Shown here: piece after piece, positions 43,540 through 51,898 of the stretch
How the letters are laid out: each line of letters begins with the position of its first letter
Position numbering within the stretch: the first letter of the stretch is position 1
Assembly (NCBI GenBank): GCA_046329575.1
Contig: JAXLUJ010000005.1
Span: 256,397-320,396, forward strand
From: UBA1941 sp046329575
Lineage (GTDB): Bacteria > Bacteroidota > Bacteroidia > Chitinophagales > LD1
DNA: 64,000 nt
Direction: 5' to 3'
Translations under genes and position numbers: made by a program
Notes under the pieces: generated by a model
What the model was told of the DNA's origin: nothing
The model's database searches: none
What the model saw: only the letters and a program-made list of their open reading frames with translations

Positions 43540-44862
43540 ATGAGTCAACTAAAATTAGACCAATCAAACGCCTACCGCGCGAAAATCCACAAGCTGATTC
43601 CCGGCGGAGCGCACACCTATTCCAAGGGCGACGACCAGTTCCCGCTGCTTTCGCCGGCGGCTATTTCGCATGGCAAAGGCGCCTATTTGTGGGATCTTGA
43701 CGGTAACAAATACCTCGATTGCCCTATGGGTTTAACCAGCGTAAGCCTGGGCCATGCCTATGAGCCGGTGCTTAAGCGGGTACATGAGGAAATTGAAAAG
43801 GGCGCGAATTTTCAGCGGCCTTCTTACATCGAAATGGAGATGGCCGAGCGTTTTTTGAGCCTGGTTCCCGTTCACGATATGATCAAGTTTGCCAAGAACG
43901 GCAGTACGGCCACAACCGCAGCCGTAAAACTGGCACGCGCCTATACCGGCCGCAAACTGGTGGCTTTTCCATTTGACCATCCGTTTTATAGTTACGACGA
44001 CTGGTTTATTGGAAAAACGGCCTGCAACAAAGGCGTTCCTGAAGAAATTCAGGCGTTGAGTGTAACTTATAAAGCCGATGATATCGAATCGTTGCGCGCT
44101 TTGTTCGAACAATATCCCGGGCAAATTGCCTGCGTAATTTCAGAACCCGAAAAGAATAACCTGCTGCCGAAAAATTACATAGCCGATGCTATTGATTTGG
44201 CCCATAAACATGGCGCACTCTATATTTTGGATGAAATGATTACCGGCTTTAAAACCGATTTTCCGGGAGCCATTAAAAAATATAATGTGAAACCCGATAT
44301 GGCTACGTGGGGCAAGGGCATTGCCAACGGCTTTGCGTTTTGCGCCCTTACCGGCACCCGCGAGGTGATGCAGTTGGGCGGCATTGACCGTATAGGAGAA
44401 GAAAAAGTGTTTTTAGTTTCCACCACTCACGGGGCCGAAACCCACGCCATTGCTGCCTGTTTAGCCACTATCGATGAATTTGAAAAGCATGACGTAGTGA
44501 AGCATTTACATCATATCGGCCATTTGTTTCACACCACCATGCGCGATGTAATTGCATCGCACAGCATGCAGGATTTTGTAAGCGTGAACGATACCGATTG
44601 GTGGCCGATTTTTGATTTTAAAGATGCTTCTAAACAAAGTAGTTTGGCCTATAAAACGCTGATGCAACAGGAACTCATCGGCCGTGGCGTATTGTTCAAT
44701 GGTTTCTTTGTGCCTTGTTTCAGCCATACCGAAGCCGATGTGAAATTCTTTGCCGATCAACTGCACGAAGCGCTTCCGGTGTACAAAAAGGCCCTTGACG
44801 AAGGCTATGAAAAATATTTGACGGGCGAGGTAATTAAACCTGTTTTTAGAAAATACCTGTAA
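43540..44862 (+). CDS. Class III PLP aminotransferase, glutamate-1-semialdehyde aminomutase-like
   Basis: 440 residues. N-terminal LIPGGAHTYSKG resembles GSA aminomutase; the PLP-binding Lys is in WGKGIANGFAFCALTG and the Asp in LYILDEMITGFK. Its place between SpsF and a DegT aminotransferase argues for a role in amino-sugar biosynthesis rather than in haem synthesis. Members with this context occur in surface-glycan loci. The exact reaction is unknown. Its TAA is immediately followed by the next ATG. Confidence 0.88.
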   Translation: MSQLKLDQSNAYRAKIHKLIPGGAHTYSKGDDQFPLLSPAAISHGKGAYLWDLDGNKYLDCPMGLTSVSLGHAYEPVLKRVHEEIEKGANFQRPSYIEMEMAERFLSLVPVHDMIKFAKNGSTATTAAVKLARAYTGRKLVAFPFDHPFYSYDDWFIGKTACNKGVPEEIQALSVTYKADDIESLRALFEQYPGQIACVISEPEKNNLLPKNYIADAIDLAHKHGALYILDEMITGFKTDFPGAIKKYNVKPDMATWGKGIANGFAFCALTGTREVMQLGGIDRIGEEKVFLVSTTHGAETHAIAACLATIDEFEKHDVVKHLHHIGHLFHTTMRDVIASHSMQDFVSVNDTDWWPIFDFKDASKQSSLAYKTLMQQELIGRGVLFNGFFVPCFSHTEADVKFFADQLHEALPVYKKALDEGYEKYLTGEVIKPVFRKYL

Positions 44863-45984
44863 ATGATTCCATTCAACATTCCGGTAGTTACGGGCGGCGA
44901 ACTGAAGTATTTGCAACAGGCGCTTGCTAACCGCAAACTTAGTGGCGACGGGCCTTTCACGAAACAATGTCAGGCTTTTTTCGAACAGCGCTATCAGTTC
45001 AATAAAACGTTTCTTACTACATCGTGCACCGATGCGCTGGAACTTTGCGCATTGCTCACCAATGTGAAAGAAGGCGATGAAGTGATTATTCCTTCCTACA
45101 CTTTTGTAAGCACCGCCAACCCTTTTGTGCTGCGTGGCGCCAAGCTGGTTTTTGCCGATAGTCTGGAAGAAAATCCGAATCTGGATGTTTCAAAAATCGA
45201 AGCTCTGATCACCCCGCGCACCAAAGTAATTGCGCTGGTGCATTATGCCGGTATTGCGTGTGATATGGATGCCATCATGGCACTGGCGAAGAAGTATAAT
45301 CTGTTGGTGGTAGAAGATGCCGCTCAGGCCATAGATTCTTTTTATAAAGATCAGCCGCTGGGCAGCATTGGTCAGCTTTCGGCGTTTTCTTTCCACGAAA
45401 CAAAAAATATAGTTACCGGCGAGGGCGGCATGGCCGTGATCAACGATCCGCAATTTCGCGACCGCGCTGAAATTATCCGCGAGAAGGGCACGAACCGCAG
45501 TCGCTTTTTCCGCGGTGAAGTAGATAAATATGGCTGGGTAGATGTGGGTAGTTCGTTTCTGCCATCCGAGTTGATTGCGGCCTATCTGATGGCGCAGTTA
45601 GAAGCGATGGACCAGATCCAGAACAAGCGGAAGGCGATTTGGAATATTTACAATACACGACTTCAAAGCATTAAGGGCAAAGTGCGGCTGCCTTATCTTC
45701 CCGATTATGCTACGAACAATGCGCATATGTTTTACTTGGGCTGCGAATCGCTGCAGCAACGCACCGAACTGGTAGCCGAATTGAAGAAGAACGAAATGCA
45801 TGCGGTGTTCCATTATTTATCGCTGCATCAGTCAGAATTCTACCAATCGAAACACGACGGCCGCGATTTGCCGAATGCCGACCGCTGGACCGATACGTTA
45901 TTGCGACTGCCGTTGTATTACGATCTGAAAGAAGAAGAAGCGCATCAGGTTTGTGATGTGATCGAAAAATTCTTTTCGATTTGA
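44863..45984 (+). CDS. DegT/DnrJ/EryC1 sugar aminotransferase, WecE-like
   Basis: 373 residues. The start MIPFNIPVVTGGELKYLQQAL, IIPSYTFVSTANPFVLRGA, VVEDAAQAI and the PLP Lys in FSFHETKNIVTGEGGMAV match dTDP-4-amino-4,6-dideoxygalactose transaminase (WecE/RffA). It would convert a 4-keto (or 3-keto) nucleotide sugar to the amino sugar. It begins right after the stop of the previous gene. The TGA stop lies inside the first unit of an octanucleotide array. Confidence 0.92.
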   Translation: MIPFNIPVVTGGELKYLQQALANRKLSGDGPFTKQCQAFFEQRYQFNKTFLTTSCTDALELCALLTNVKEGDEVIIPSYTFVSTANPFVLRGAKLVFADSLEENPNLDVSKIEALITPRTKVIALVHYAGIACDMDAIMALAKKYNLLVVEDAAQAIDSFYKDQPLGSIGQLSAFSFHETKNIVTGEGGMAVINDPQFRDRAEIIREKGTNRSRFFRGEVDKYGWVDVGSSFLPSELIAAYLMAQLEAMDQIQNKRKAIWNIYNTRLQSIKGKVRLPYLPDYATNNAHMFYLGCESLQQRTELVAELKKNEMHAVFHYLSLHQSEFYQSKHDGRDLPNADRWTDTLLRLPLYYDLKEEEAHQVCDVIEKFFSI

Positions 45985-46017
45985 AGATTTGGGAATTTGA
46001 GGATTTGAAAATGAAGG
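45978..46017 (+). repeat. Octanucleotide array (GATTTGAA)
   Basis: Five 8-bp units: GATTTGAA, GATTTGGG, AATTTGAG, GATTTGAA, AATGAAGG. The first unit carries the TGA stop of the aminotransferase gene. Confidence 0.8.
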
Positions 46018-46083
46018 AACGGCTGTGCGTTTTCATCTAAGTGTGATTCAAACCGCAAATCTTGTTCTAGGAGTTAGAATTAA

Positions 46084-46947
46084 GTGTTTAGAAATTTTCA
46101 AATTCTCAAAGTGGCACTCATCTTCAAATTAGCACCTCTTCAAATTCTCAAATCATCAAATCATCACATCCTCAAATTAGCATTTCTTTTTCTTCCACTC
46201 TGCCTACCGGCACGCACCCATCATCATCATGCCATTCACATGCCGCATTTCAAACACGGCTTTGTGTTTTTCTCAGGCGCGCAAACCTTGCAGGTGGAGA
46301 GTTATCTCAACTTTGAAAGCGATGGCAATCAGTACACCACGGCATTTCCTTCATTGCTGCTGCGTTATGGCATTATCGATCAGCTCGAACTTCGGGTTTC
46401 GATGGATGCCACCAATTTTTTAGATCGCGAAACCAATACGTACAAAACCGGATTATCGCCCTTGCAATTGGGCGCTAAAGTCAGGTTGAACAAAGCCATA
46501 AACTACCTGCCTTCATTTGCAGTTACGGCATCGGTAACCCTGCCGGTGGTGGCTACCGCAAAGTTTCGCGAAACCTATTACGCCCCCGCCTTACTGTTGA
46601 GCGCCGAGCAAAGTTTTGGGCAACACTTTAGTTTGGAGTATGATGCCGGTTTAAGTTGGGATGCCACTACCTTTCAGCGGGTGTGGCTGGGCTCGCTGAA
46701 TGCCGAATATGATTTTACGGAAAAGAGTTCGGTGTACGCCGATTGTTATTTCATTCAATCTTCCGGTTTGGATATTCATGCCGATGTGGGTGTAAACCGC
46801 GCCATCACTAAAAATTTGTTCTTCGATCTCAACATGGGTGCGGGTTTCACGGCGCCTTCGCCCGATTTTTATCTCAGTGCCGGTTTGCAGTGGATCGTCT
46901 TTACCGGAAAGCGCTCCGGCAAATGGAAACAGCCCGGTTTGCGTTGA
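46084..46947 (+). CDS. Outer-membrane transporter-like protein (phenol MetA-pathway type)
   Basis: 287 residues from a GTG at 46084. The body (from about residue 54) is beta-rich: YGIIDQLELRVSMDATNF, QLGAKVRLNK and a terminal strand LQWIVFTGK fit the small family of outer-membrane transporter-like proteins (PF13557). A signal peptide is recognisable only as ILKLAFLFLPLCLPA just before RTHHHHAIH. The N-terminal 30 residues are encoded by an octanucleotide array and the only in-frame starts before 46240 are GTG, so the native start may have been altered. Confidence 0.65.
   Translation: MFRNFQILKVALIFKLAPLQILKSSNHHILKLAFLFLPLCLPARTHHHHAIHMPHFKHGFVFFSGAQTLQVESYLNFESDGNQYTTAFPSLLLRYGIIDQLELRVSMDATNFLDRETNTYKTGLSPLQLGAKVRLNKAINYLPSFAVTASVTLPVVATAKFRETYYAPALLLSAEQSFGQHFSLEYDAGLSWDATTFQRVWLGSLNAEYDFTEKSSVYADCYFIQSSGLDIHADVGVNRAITKNLFFDLNMGAGFTAPSPDFYLSAGLQWIVFTGKRSGKWKQPGLR
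46098..46187 (+). repeat. Octanucleotide array (TCAAATNN), inverted relative to 45978-46017
   Basis: About ten 8-bp units (CTTCAAAT, TCTCAAAT, CATCAAAT, CCTCAAAT and variants, with a small phase shift near 46120). It overlaps the proposed 5' end of the transporter-like gene. Confidence 0.8.
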
Positions 46948-46956
46948 TTTATTTAT

Positions 46957-47176
46957 GGCGGCAACCGCGCTATCCGCTGCAAGTCCTCAGCCGCAGGAAG
47001 CCTAAAACCATTGCTGTGTAATCGCTCCAGGCGAATTACGAATTTCAAATTACGAATTACGAAAGCGGGGGTTGGTCTTGGAAATACAAACCTCATCCAT
47101 ATCGTAATTGGTAATTTTTCATTCGTAATTTCTATGCCGCGGCTTGCGGGCTTTCCGCTGCTATCGCTGCCGCGGG
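46957..47176 (+). repeat. Composite GC-rich/hairpin repeat, copy 3 (uninterrupted)
   Basis: Order: GC module (GCTATCCGCTGCAAGTCCTC, 46969 onward), CATTGCTGTGTAATCGC block, hairpin of ATTACGAA units (arms 47033-47063 and 47102-47132), and GC module GCTTTCCGCTGCTATCGCTG (to 47169) with CCGCGG. It is the inverted homologue of 21772-21982 and contains the intact equivalent of the IS110 target, core CT at 47167-47168. It fills the gap between convergent genes; no gene is seen in 46948-47276. Confidence 0.88.
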
Positions 47177-47276
47177 GCAACATCAAGATGGAGGGCGGAG
47201 GAGGTGCTGATTGGGCGTCGTAAAAGGAGATGAATAATTTACATGAACGATATTTCACTGCCTGAAAAACGGAGCC

Positions 47277-48842
47277 TTATTCCACCACAACCTGTCCACT
47301 ATAGCGTGTATCGCCTTGAGTAATAGTAATAGTGTAGATTCCTTTACTGATCGTACCTAAATTCACGGCATCTTCTGCTATAGACCATTGCTTTACGGTC
47401 TTGCCCTGTACATCGGTGATTTCAATATTGGCTTGCGGAGAAAGTTTCAACGCATCAGGTAGTTCGATTTTAAAACTACCGTGATTGGGGTTAGCATAAA
47501 TTCGTAATGGCTCTGAAATACTTTTGTGATCACTTTGAACACCGTTAATGTTTGCAATTTTGGCGATGAAGTAATCGCTGCCCTGCTGATAAGTAGTGCG
47601 AAGGTAGTTACTGCCTAAGTGCAGCGTACCATCAAATGATCCGGTCAAATAAGTACTGCCTTCCTGATCCACTGCAAAATCGTGATAGTCGGCATAAGGC
47701 AACACTATAGCTGCCACACATTTTCCGGTAGAGTCAAATTTCGCCAGAAACGGATCGTATTTGTTGATGTCGGTTTGAGTGGATGTTAAAGTGAATGAAT
47801 CCAACTTTGCCGAACCCTTAAGCAAACCCAACACAATAAGATGACCGTTTTGGTCAGTTATCACTTTTGTTGGTCCAACCAGATTGTCACAGCTAAACAC
47901 TTTACTCCACGACACATGTAGGTCCGAGTCCAGTTTAGCAATAAACATATCCGATCCTGTAGCAGCGGGATGTAAAAGAGTATCATTTGCGAGAATTACA
48001 TTCTTATCAAAAAAACCAGCTACAAGGCAGGCACCACTGCCGCTGATAGCAAAGCCTCCAATGTTGGCTTCTGTTGTCAAGTGGCGAAGAAATCGGCCAT
48101 TTTTATCCAGCGCCATAAAGAATGTGGTAAAATGTGATGCCGGGCATTGGTTTAAGGTGTCAAAACTCATGCATGTATCTCCGGAAACCAAAACATAGAG
48201 TTGATCATCCTTTTTCATTATAGCAGGCTTTCCTAAAAACACATTTTTACCACCCCAACTCTGCTTGCCCCATCGGGCGTGATGAATGGAATCGATTTCC
48301 CCGATAAAAAAATTGCTGTGTTGATAGTCGGCAGACTTAAATTGAAAGGTGTCAAAATTGGCAATTGGTCCACTGGCCATTCCGCATGTAAAAACGCGGC
48401 CATCCTTAGTGCCAATAGTATAATACGGAGAGGCCGTGGTTTCGGAATGCCAAAGCTGATTAAATGCGCTGTCCATACAAATGATCCACTCATCAAAATC
48501 AGTACTGGCAGAAAAATAGATTCGCTTGTCCTCGCAGGCATTAAGACTATGAGGGTCAATGTATCCGCTAATTTGCGGATATGGAAATTGAATGGTGTTT
48601 TGTATCACACCATTTTTATTGTACTTGGCTGCAAAACAACCGATGTGCTGTTTCACCTGGCTTCCTAACGTGATGGAGTCGCTGTACTTGCCTGTAGTGT
48701 AAATGAAACCATCCTGATCAATAGTAATATACAAGCCATATGCTTCATGGCCATGGCCCTGCTGTGCCCATTGCAACTGTGCCATAGCCGTTGTGGCGCA
48801 AAGTGACAATAAACAAATGGCGGCTAATTTTAAGAAGTTCAT
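47277..48842 (-). CDS. T9SS-sorted propeller-like secreted protein
   Basis: 521 residues. The signal peptide (about 1-21, ending TTAMAQ) is followed by a beta-rich region of repeats of about 50 residues (TGKYSDSITLG, FIAKLDSDLHVSWSK, AKFDSTGKCVAAI) resembling SBBP-type beta-propellers. The C-terminus (about 440-521; LRIYANPNHGSFKIELP, KQWSIAEDAVNLGTISKGIYTI) is a type A sorting domain. Exported by T9SS. First gene of the minus-strand accessory stretch counting from the left. Confidence 0.87.
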   Translation of the reverse strand: MNFLKLAAICLLSLCATTAMAQLQWAQQGHGHEAYGLYITIDQDGFIYTTGKYSDSITLGSQVKQHIGCFAAKYNKNGVIQNTIQFPYPQISGYIDPHSLNACEDKRIYFSASTDFDEWIICMDSAFNQLWHSETTASPYYTIGTKDGRVFTCGMASGPIANFDTFQFKSADYQHSNFFIGEIDSIHHARWGKQSWGGKNVFLGKPAIMKKDDQLYVLVSGDTCMSFDTLNQCPASHFTTFFMALDKNGRFLRHLTTEANIGGFAISGSGACLVAGFFDKNVILANDTLLHPAATGSDMFIAKLDSDLHVSWSKVFSCDNLVGPTKVITDQNGHLIVLGLLKGSAKLDSFTLTSTQTDINKYDPFLAKFDSTGKCVAAIVLPYADYHDFAVDQEGSTYLTGSFDGTLHLGSNYLRTTYQQGSDYFIAKIANINGVQSDHKSISEPLRIYANPNHGSFKIELPDALKLSPQANIEITDVQGKTVKQWSIAEDAVNLGTISKGIYTITITQGDTRYSGQVVVE

Positions 48843-49079
48843 ATTATTGCTTTACAAGTTTAAAAAAATGGTTCCCATCTGAGGCTTGGAATTCGCAAAG
48901 CACTTAATAAGATACTAGAGCGCCACGTTGTTCATTGTAAATTACGGATGAACTTTTGGGACGTTCACCGCAGATTGGAAAATTTTCCGCAAAACATGCA
49001 AAGTTTCGATGAGGGCACTATGAGAACTGAAGCGCAACAATATTCAATGTAAATCGTGCATTGCAAATTGGAACTGCAC
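48843..49079. other. Intergenic stretch, no gene seen
   Basis: Non-coding, AT-rich. It holds only a weak 6-bp stem (GTTCAT/ATGAAC near 48930-48953). No consensus promoter or terminator stands out. Confidence 0.4.
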
Positions 49080-49268
49080 TTAATTACAAGCAGCGCCGTC
49101 GCGTTCTATTTCGAGTATAGTTTCTTTATAAGTTCGTTGACCCATAGGATAATCTTTCTTGCAAACGGTGATGGTGCCATAACCCGGCTTGGTGCAATCC
49201 ACGCAGGATTTGCAACAGCTAAGGCCGAGTATTCCCATGGCCGCGGCAAGCAACAGGTATTTCCTCAT
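49080..49268 (-). CDS. Tiny Cys-rich lipoprotein (paralogue 1)
   Basis: 62 residues. A lipobox-type signal (MRKYLLLAAAMGILGLSCC) is followed by CKSCVDCTKPGYGTITVCKK, then DYPMGQRTYKETI and a terminal AACN. Aligned with the neighbouring 61-residue protein it shares C, C..C, CT.PGY.T...CKKD(Y/F)P, TY.E and the last Cys. No known family. Likely anchored on the inner face of the outer membrane; the conserved Cys pairs could form disulfides or bind metal. Confidence 0.72.
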   Translation of the reverse strand: MRKYLLLAAAMGILGLSCCKSCVDCTKPGYGTITVCKKDYPMGQRTYKETILEIERDGAACN

Positions 49269-49297
49269 AAAATTTGATTAAACATTAGTGCAACAGC

Positions 49298-49483
49298 TTA
49301 CTTGCAGGTAGCGCCGGCTTGTTTTGCCCGGGCCACGGCTTCGTCATAAGTAGTTCCGGCAATCGGGAAATCTTTTTTGCAAAGCTTAGCGGTAGGATAT
49401 CCGGGCTGTGTGCAATCGGTACAGGTTTTACACGAGCTAAGTGCGACAACAAAAATTGCGAATAGCAAAAGGAGGATTTTCAT
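49298..49483 (-). CDS. Tiny Cys-rich lipoprotein (paralogue 2)
   Basis: 61 residues. Signal MKILLLLFAIFVVALSSC, then KTCTDCTQPGYPTAKLCKKD, FPIAGTTYDEAV and terminal GATCK. It is a tandem duplicate of the gene at 49080 (29 nt apart) and starts 11 nt after the GH16 stop. No family recognised. Confidence 0.72.
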   Translation of the reverse strand: MKILLLLFAIFVVALSSCKTCTDCTQPGYPTAKLCKKDFPIAGTTYDEAVARAKQAGATCK

Positions 49484-49493
49484 TGGATTGTTT

Positions 49494-51254
49494 TTAGTGG
49501 ATTACTGAAATTTTTATTGTATGATTAAAATTAAAGGATTTATATCGGATATAATAAATGCCTTTAGGAAGTGACGTTTGGGGTAAGTCAATCTGATGGT
49601 TTCCAGAAACCAACAAACCCTGGAAAAGTGACTCAATCTGGCGGCCCTCTACATCAAAAACTGAGATTTCAACTACTTCAGTGTAAGGAGTTGAAACAAA
49701 GATGGTGCTTTTGTCTACGATAGGATTGGGTGCTATCCTCCAAAAAAATGATTTGTCGCTATTTGATTCGTTGGCGAAGTCTTCAAACTGTATTTGTGAT
49801 GAATGCCGGATGCTATTGATAACTTCCTCATAATTATATTCATTTGATCTTTTATTGCTATTTCCATTAGGGCAAGCAACAATTCTTGCATTAAACTGAT
49901 CTGCACCTTCGAGATCCTTGGGTTGGATATTGGTGGAAAAGCCAGGGAGTAAATTAATTTCCGTACTCGCCAAAAGATCTAAACTTCGCGGCACCCAATA
50001 AGCCCATGAATCTCTTTCGACAACAACCGTATTCCCTGAGCCTGCTACATTTATTATGCCTCCGGTAATTACGGAAGGTGTCACTTTCGCTTCTGTGGGT
50101 GGGGCTTTTGGAAGGGGTGTCGACGAGCCAATCCAATTACTTAGCCCGGCAGATTTGTAATCTGTCAGATTAACAATCTTATTGCAATTGATCCGCTTAA
50201 AGGCCTTAATGTAATCGATTTCCATCGTCAATTCGGTAGCGCCTGCGGGCCAAGCATTATGCGCATCGTTAAAAACCCCAGATCCGCTATGTATATTCAT
50301 ATCAGTGAAAGTGGGGAAGCCATTGTTCCTTATATGTGGACCGGGATACTCCGCTCCTGTACATTCACTTACTGGCAGGCTTGCAAAATCGTACGTACGG
50401 AAATAACCTCTAAAAAGCTGATCATCAATAAACCACAGGATAGCATATTCATCCCACACAATATTCATTTTATGAAATTGTCCATCGGCAACATTAAAGC
50501 CATTTCCACAAGAGGTATAGTCGTTTTGAGTACAGTCATGTTTTACAGAATCAATATTAGGTGGTTGGTGGTGATAGGATAACCTCGGTAAAGAGGTCGA
50601 TTTTCCGACATCTAAACCGAATTCGATATCTATTTCCTGATAATAGAAAACCATTTGACCCCCAATCGGGATGCCTAAAGACGACAACAGCCAAAGAGGA
50701 GCAAAATCAAAATGATTTGGGTTTTGTAGTGAAGCTTGGATATACGGTATTTTAAAACGGATTTCGTAATCACCTGTAGGAAAACATCTTCGTGTATAAA
50801 TATCTCCTGCGGTAAAGTATTGAAATACCTTGTTATAAGGCTTAAAGCCAAGTGTATCCTTCCTCAACTTAAGTTTTAAAGTGCCATTAGAAACCTCGTA
50901 GTTTTCGGACCGTGACATTGGAGCTATAACAGCCTCTGATCCTTCATTCCACTGCGGTCCGTGCCTAGATGTTGTATCCAAATAGTTGCCTAATGATGTC
51001 CAAACGTTGGTGTCTATATTGGGGCCGTCAAAATAATCTTCAAAAAATGGGACCCACCCATCGTAATAGTTACAGATTTCCCAAGCATTATCATGGTCCC
51101 CAATCCAAAGCCATTGTTGATAGGCCCAGCAACTATTGGTGCATGGAAGTATCGGGCTAGTATTCATTGGAATACAAGGCTGGCATGTAGCCGTTGTGCT
51201 TACGCAAAACACAGGTATAACAAAAAATAGTAGAAGGCGGATGTGGAGTTTCAT
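49494..51254 (-). CDS. Glycoside hydrolase family 16 enzyme with T9SS sorting domain
   Basis: 586 residues. Signal peptide (about 1-24), then a GH16 jelly-roll (about 65-360). The catalytic motif YYQEIDIEF gives nucleophile Glu207, Asp209 and acid/base Glu211, and a WFIDDQ-like sequence is present as in laminarinase-type members. A linker with a spacer domain (about 375-480) and a type A sorting domain (about 505-586; RIAPNPIVDKSTIFV, LPKGIYYIRYK) follow. It would cut beta-1,3 or mixed-linkage glucans or galactans outside the cell. Its ATG overlaps the lipoprotein stop by one base. Confidence 0.92.
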   Translation of the reverse strand: MKLHIRLLLFFVIPVFCVSTTATCQPCIPMNTSPILPCTNSCWAYQQWLWIGDHDNAWEICNYYDGWVPFFEDYFDGPNIDTNVWTSLGNYLDTTSRHGPQWNEGSEAVIAPMSRSENYEVSNGTLKLKLRKDTLGFKPYNKVFQYFTAGDIYTRRCFPTGDYEIRFKIPYIQASLQNPNHFDFAPLWLLSSLGIPIGGQMVFYYQEIDIEFGLDVGKSTSLPRLSYHHQPPNIDSVKHDCTQNDYTSCGNGFNVADGQFHKMNIVWDEYAILWFIDDQLFRGYFRTYDFASLPVSECTGAEYPGPHIRNNGFPTFTDMNIHSGSGVFNDAHNAWPAGATELTMEIDYIKAFKRINCNKIVNLTDYKSAGLSNWIGSSTPLPKAPPTEAKVTPSVITGGIINVAGSGNTVVVERDSWAYWVPRSLDLLASTEINLLPGFSTNIQPKDLEGADQFNARIVACPNGNSNKRSNEYNYEEVINSIRHSSQIQFEDFANESNSDKSFFWRIAPNPIVDKSTIFVSTPYTEVVEISVFDVEGRQIESLFQGLLVSGNHQIDLPQTSLPKGIYYIRYKSFNFNHTIKISVIH

Positions 51255-51898
51255 TAAAAGTGCAAAGGGTTAATATGATATCTGATCAATAGCCATTCCT
51301 GCATTCCTGCCGGTGTGAAACTCTTCTTTTCGACAATTCCAATACCGGGTTTAAAAAAGAAGTCGGTAGGGTAGCGCAGTGCAGTTGGAGCAACGCAGGT
51401 ATCAGGTATTCTGAAAGCGACAACATCTGTGAACGTTGTTCCAAAAATATCGACCGAAGTTTGAGGGAGATAAATAATGCAAGATTCAAAGCCAACGCGG
51501 TTAGTAGCAATACCAACCGGAAAATTAGCTGTACTTGAAGAGTAATGATATAATTCTTCCTGATCGCGATCACGGTAAGTAGTATAATAATAAAGTGAGT
51601 CGGTAATAAACGAACTTTTGATAGCCATCTCCATACCGTCAGGTGCGTGCATATTGCAACTGGTTACGCTAGTTTCGATGGGGTCTATTTTCACTCGGCC
51701 AACCCATTGGCTATCCAATTCGCCGGTGAGGCGGTTTTTATAAATCCAATAGGTACCCACATCAAAGAAATAGTTTCGCATCAGCGGCGGTGTTGCCCAA
51801 TACGAGTTCGCAAACCGGCAATCTTTCATACATCCCTGCGTAAACAGGAGTAAGAAAACGATTGCCAGAACAAAAGGGTTGTTATTTTTTATCCGCAT
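51254..51898 (-). CDS. Lipoprotein of unknown function
   Basis: 214 residues. The lipobox LLFTQGC gives lipidated Cys23. The mature part is beta-rich (YFFDVGTYWIYKN, YYYTTYRDRDQEELYHYSS) with four further Cys that could form disulfides. No family recognised. It overlaps the fibre gene by 17 nt and the GH16 start by one base, so its translation is probably coupled to both. Likely on the outer membrane. Confidence 0.8.
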   Translation of the reverse strand: MRIKNNNPFVLAIVFLLLFTQGCMKDCRFANSYWATPPLMRNYFFDVGTYWIYKNRLTGELDSQWVGRVKIDPIETSVTSCNMHAPDGMEMAIKSSFITDSLYYYTTYRDRDQEELYHYSSSTANFPVGIATNRVGFESCIIYLPQTSVDIFGTTFTDVVAFRIPDTCVAPTALRYPTDFFFKPGIGIVEKKSFTPAGMQEWLLIRYHINPLHF

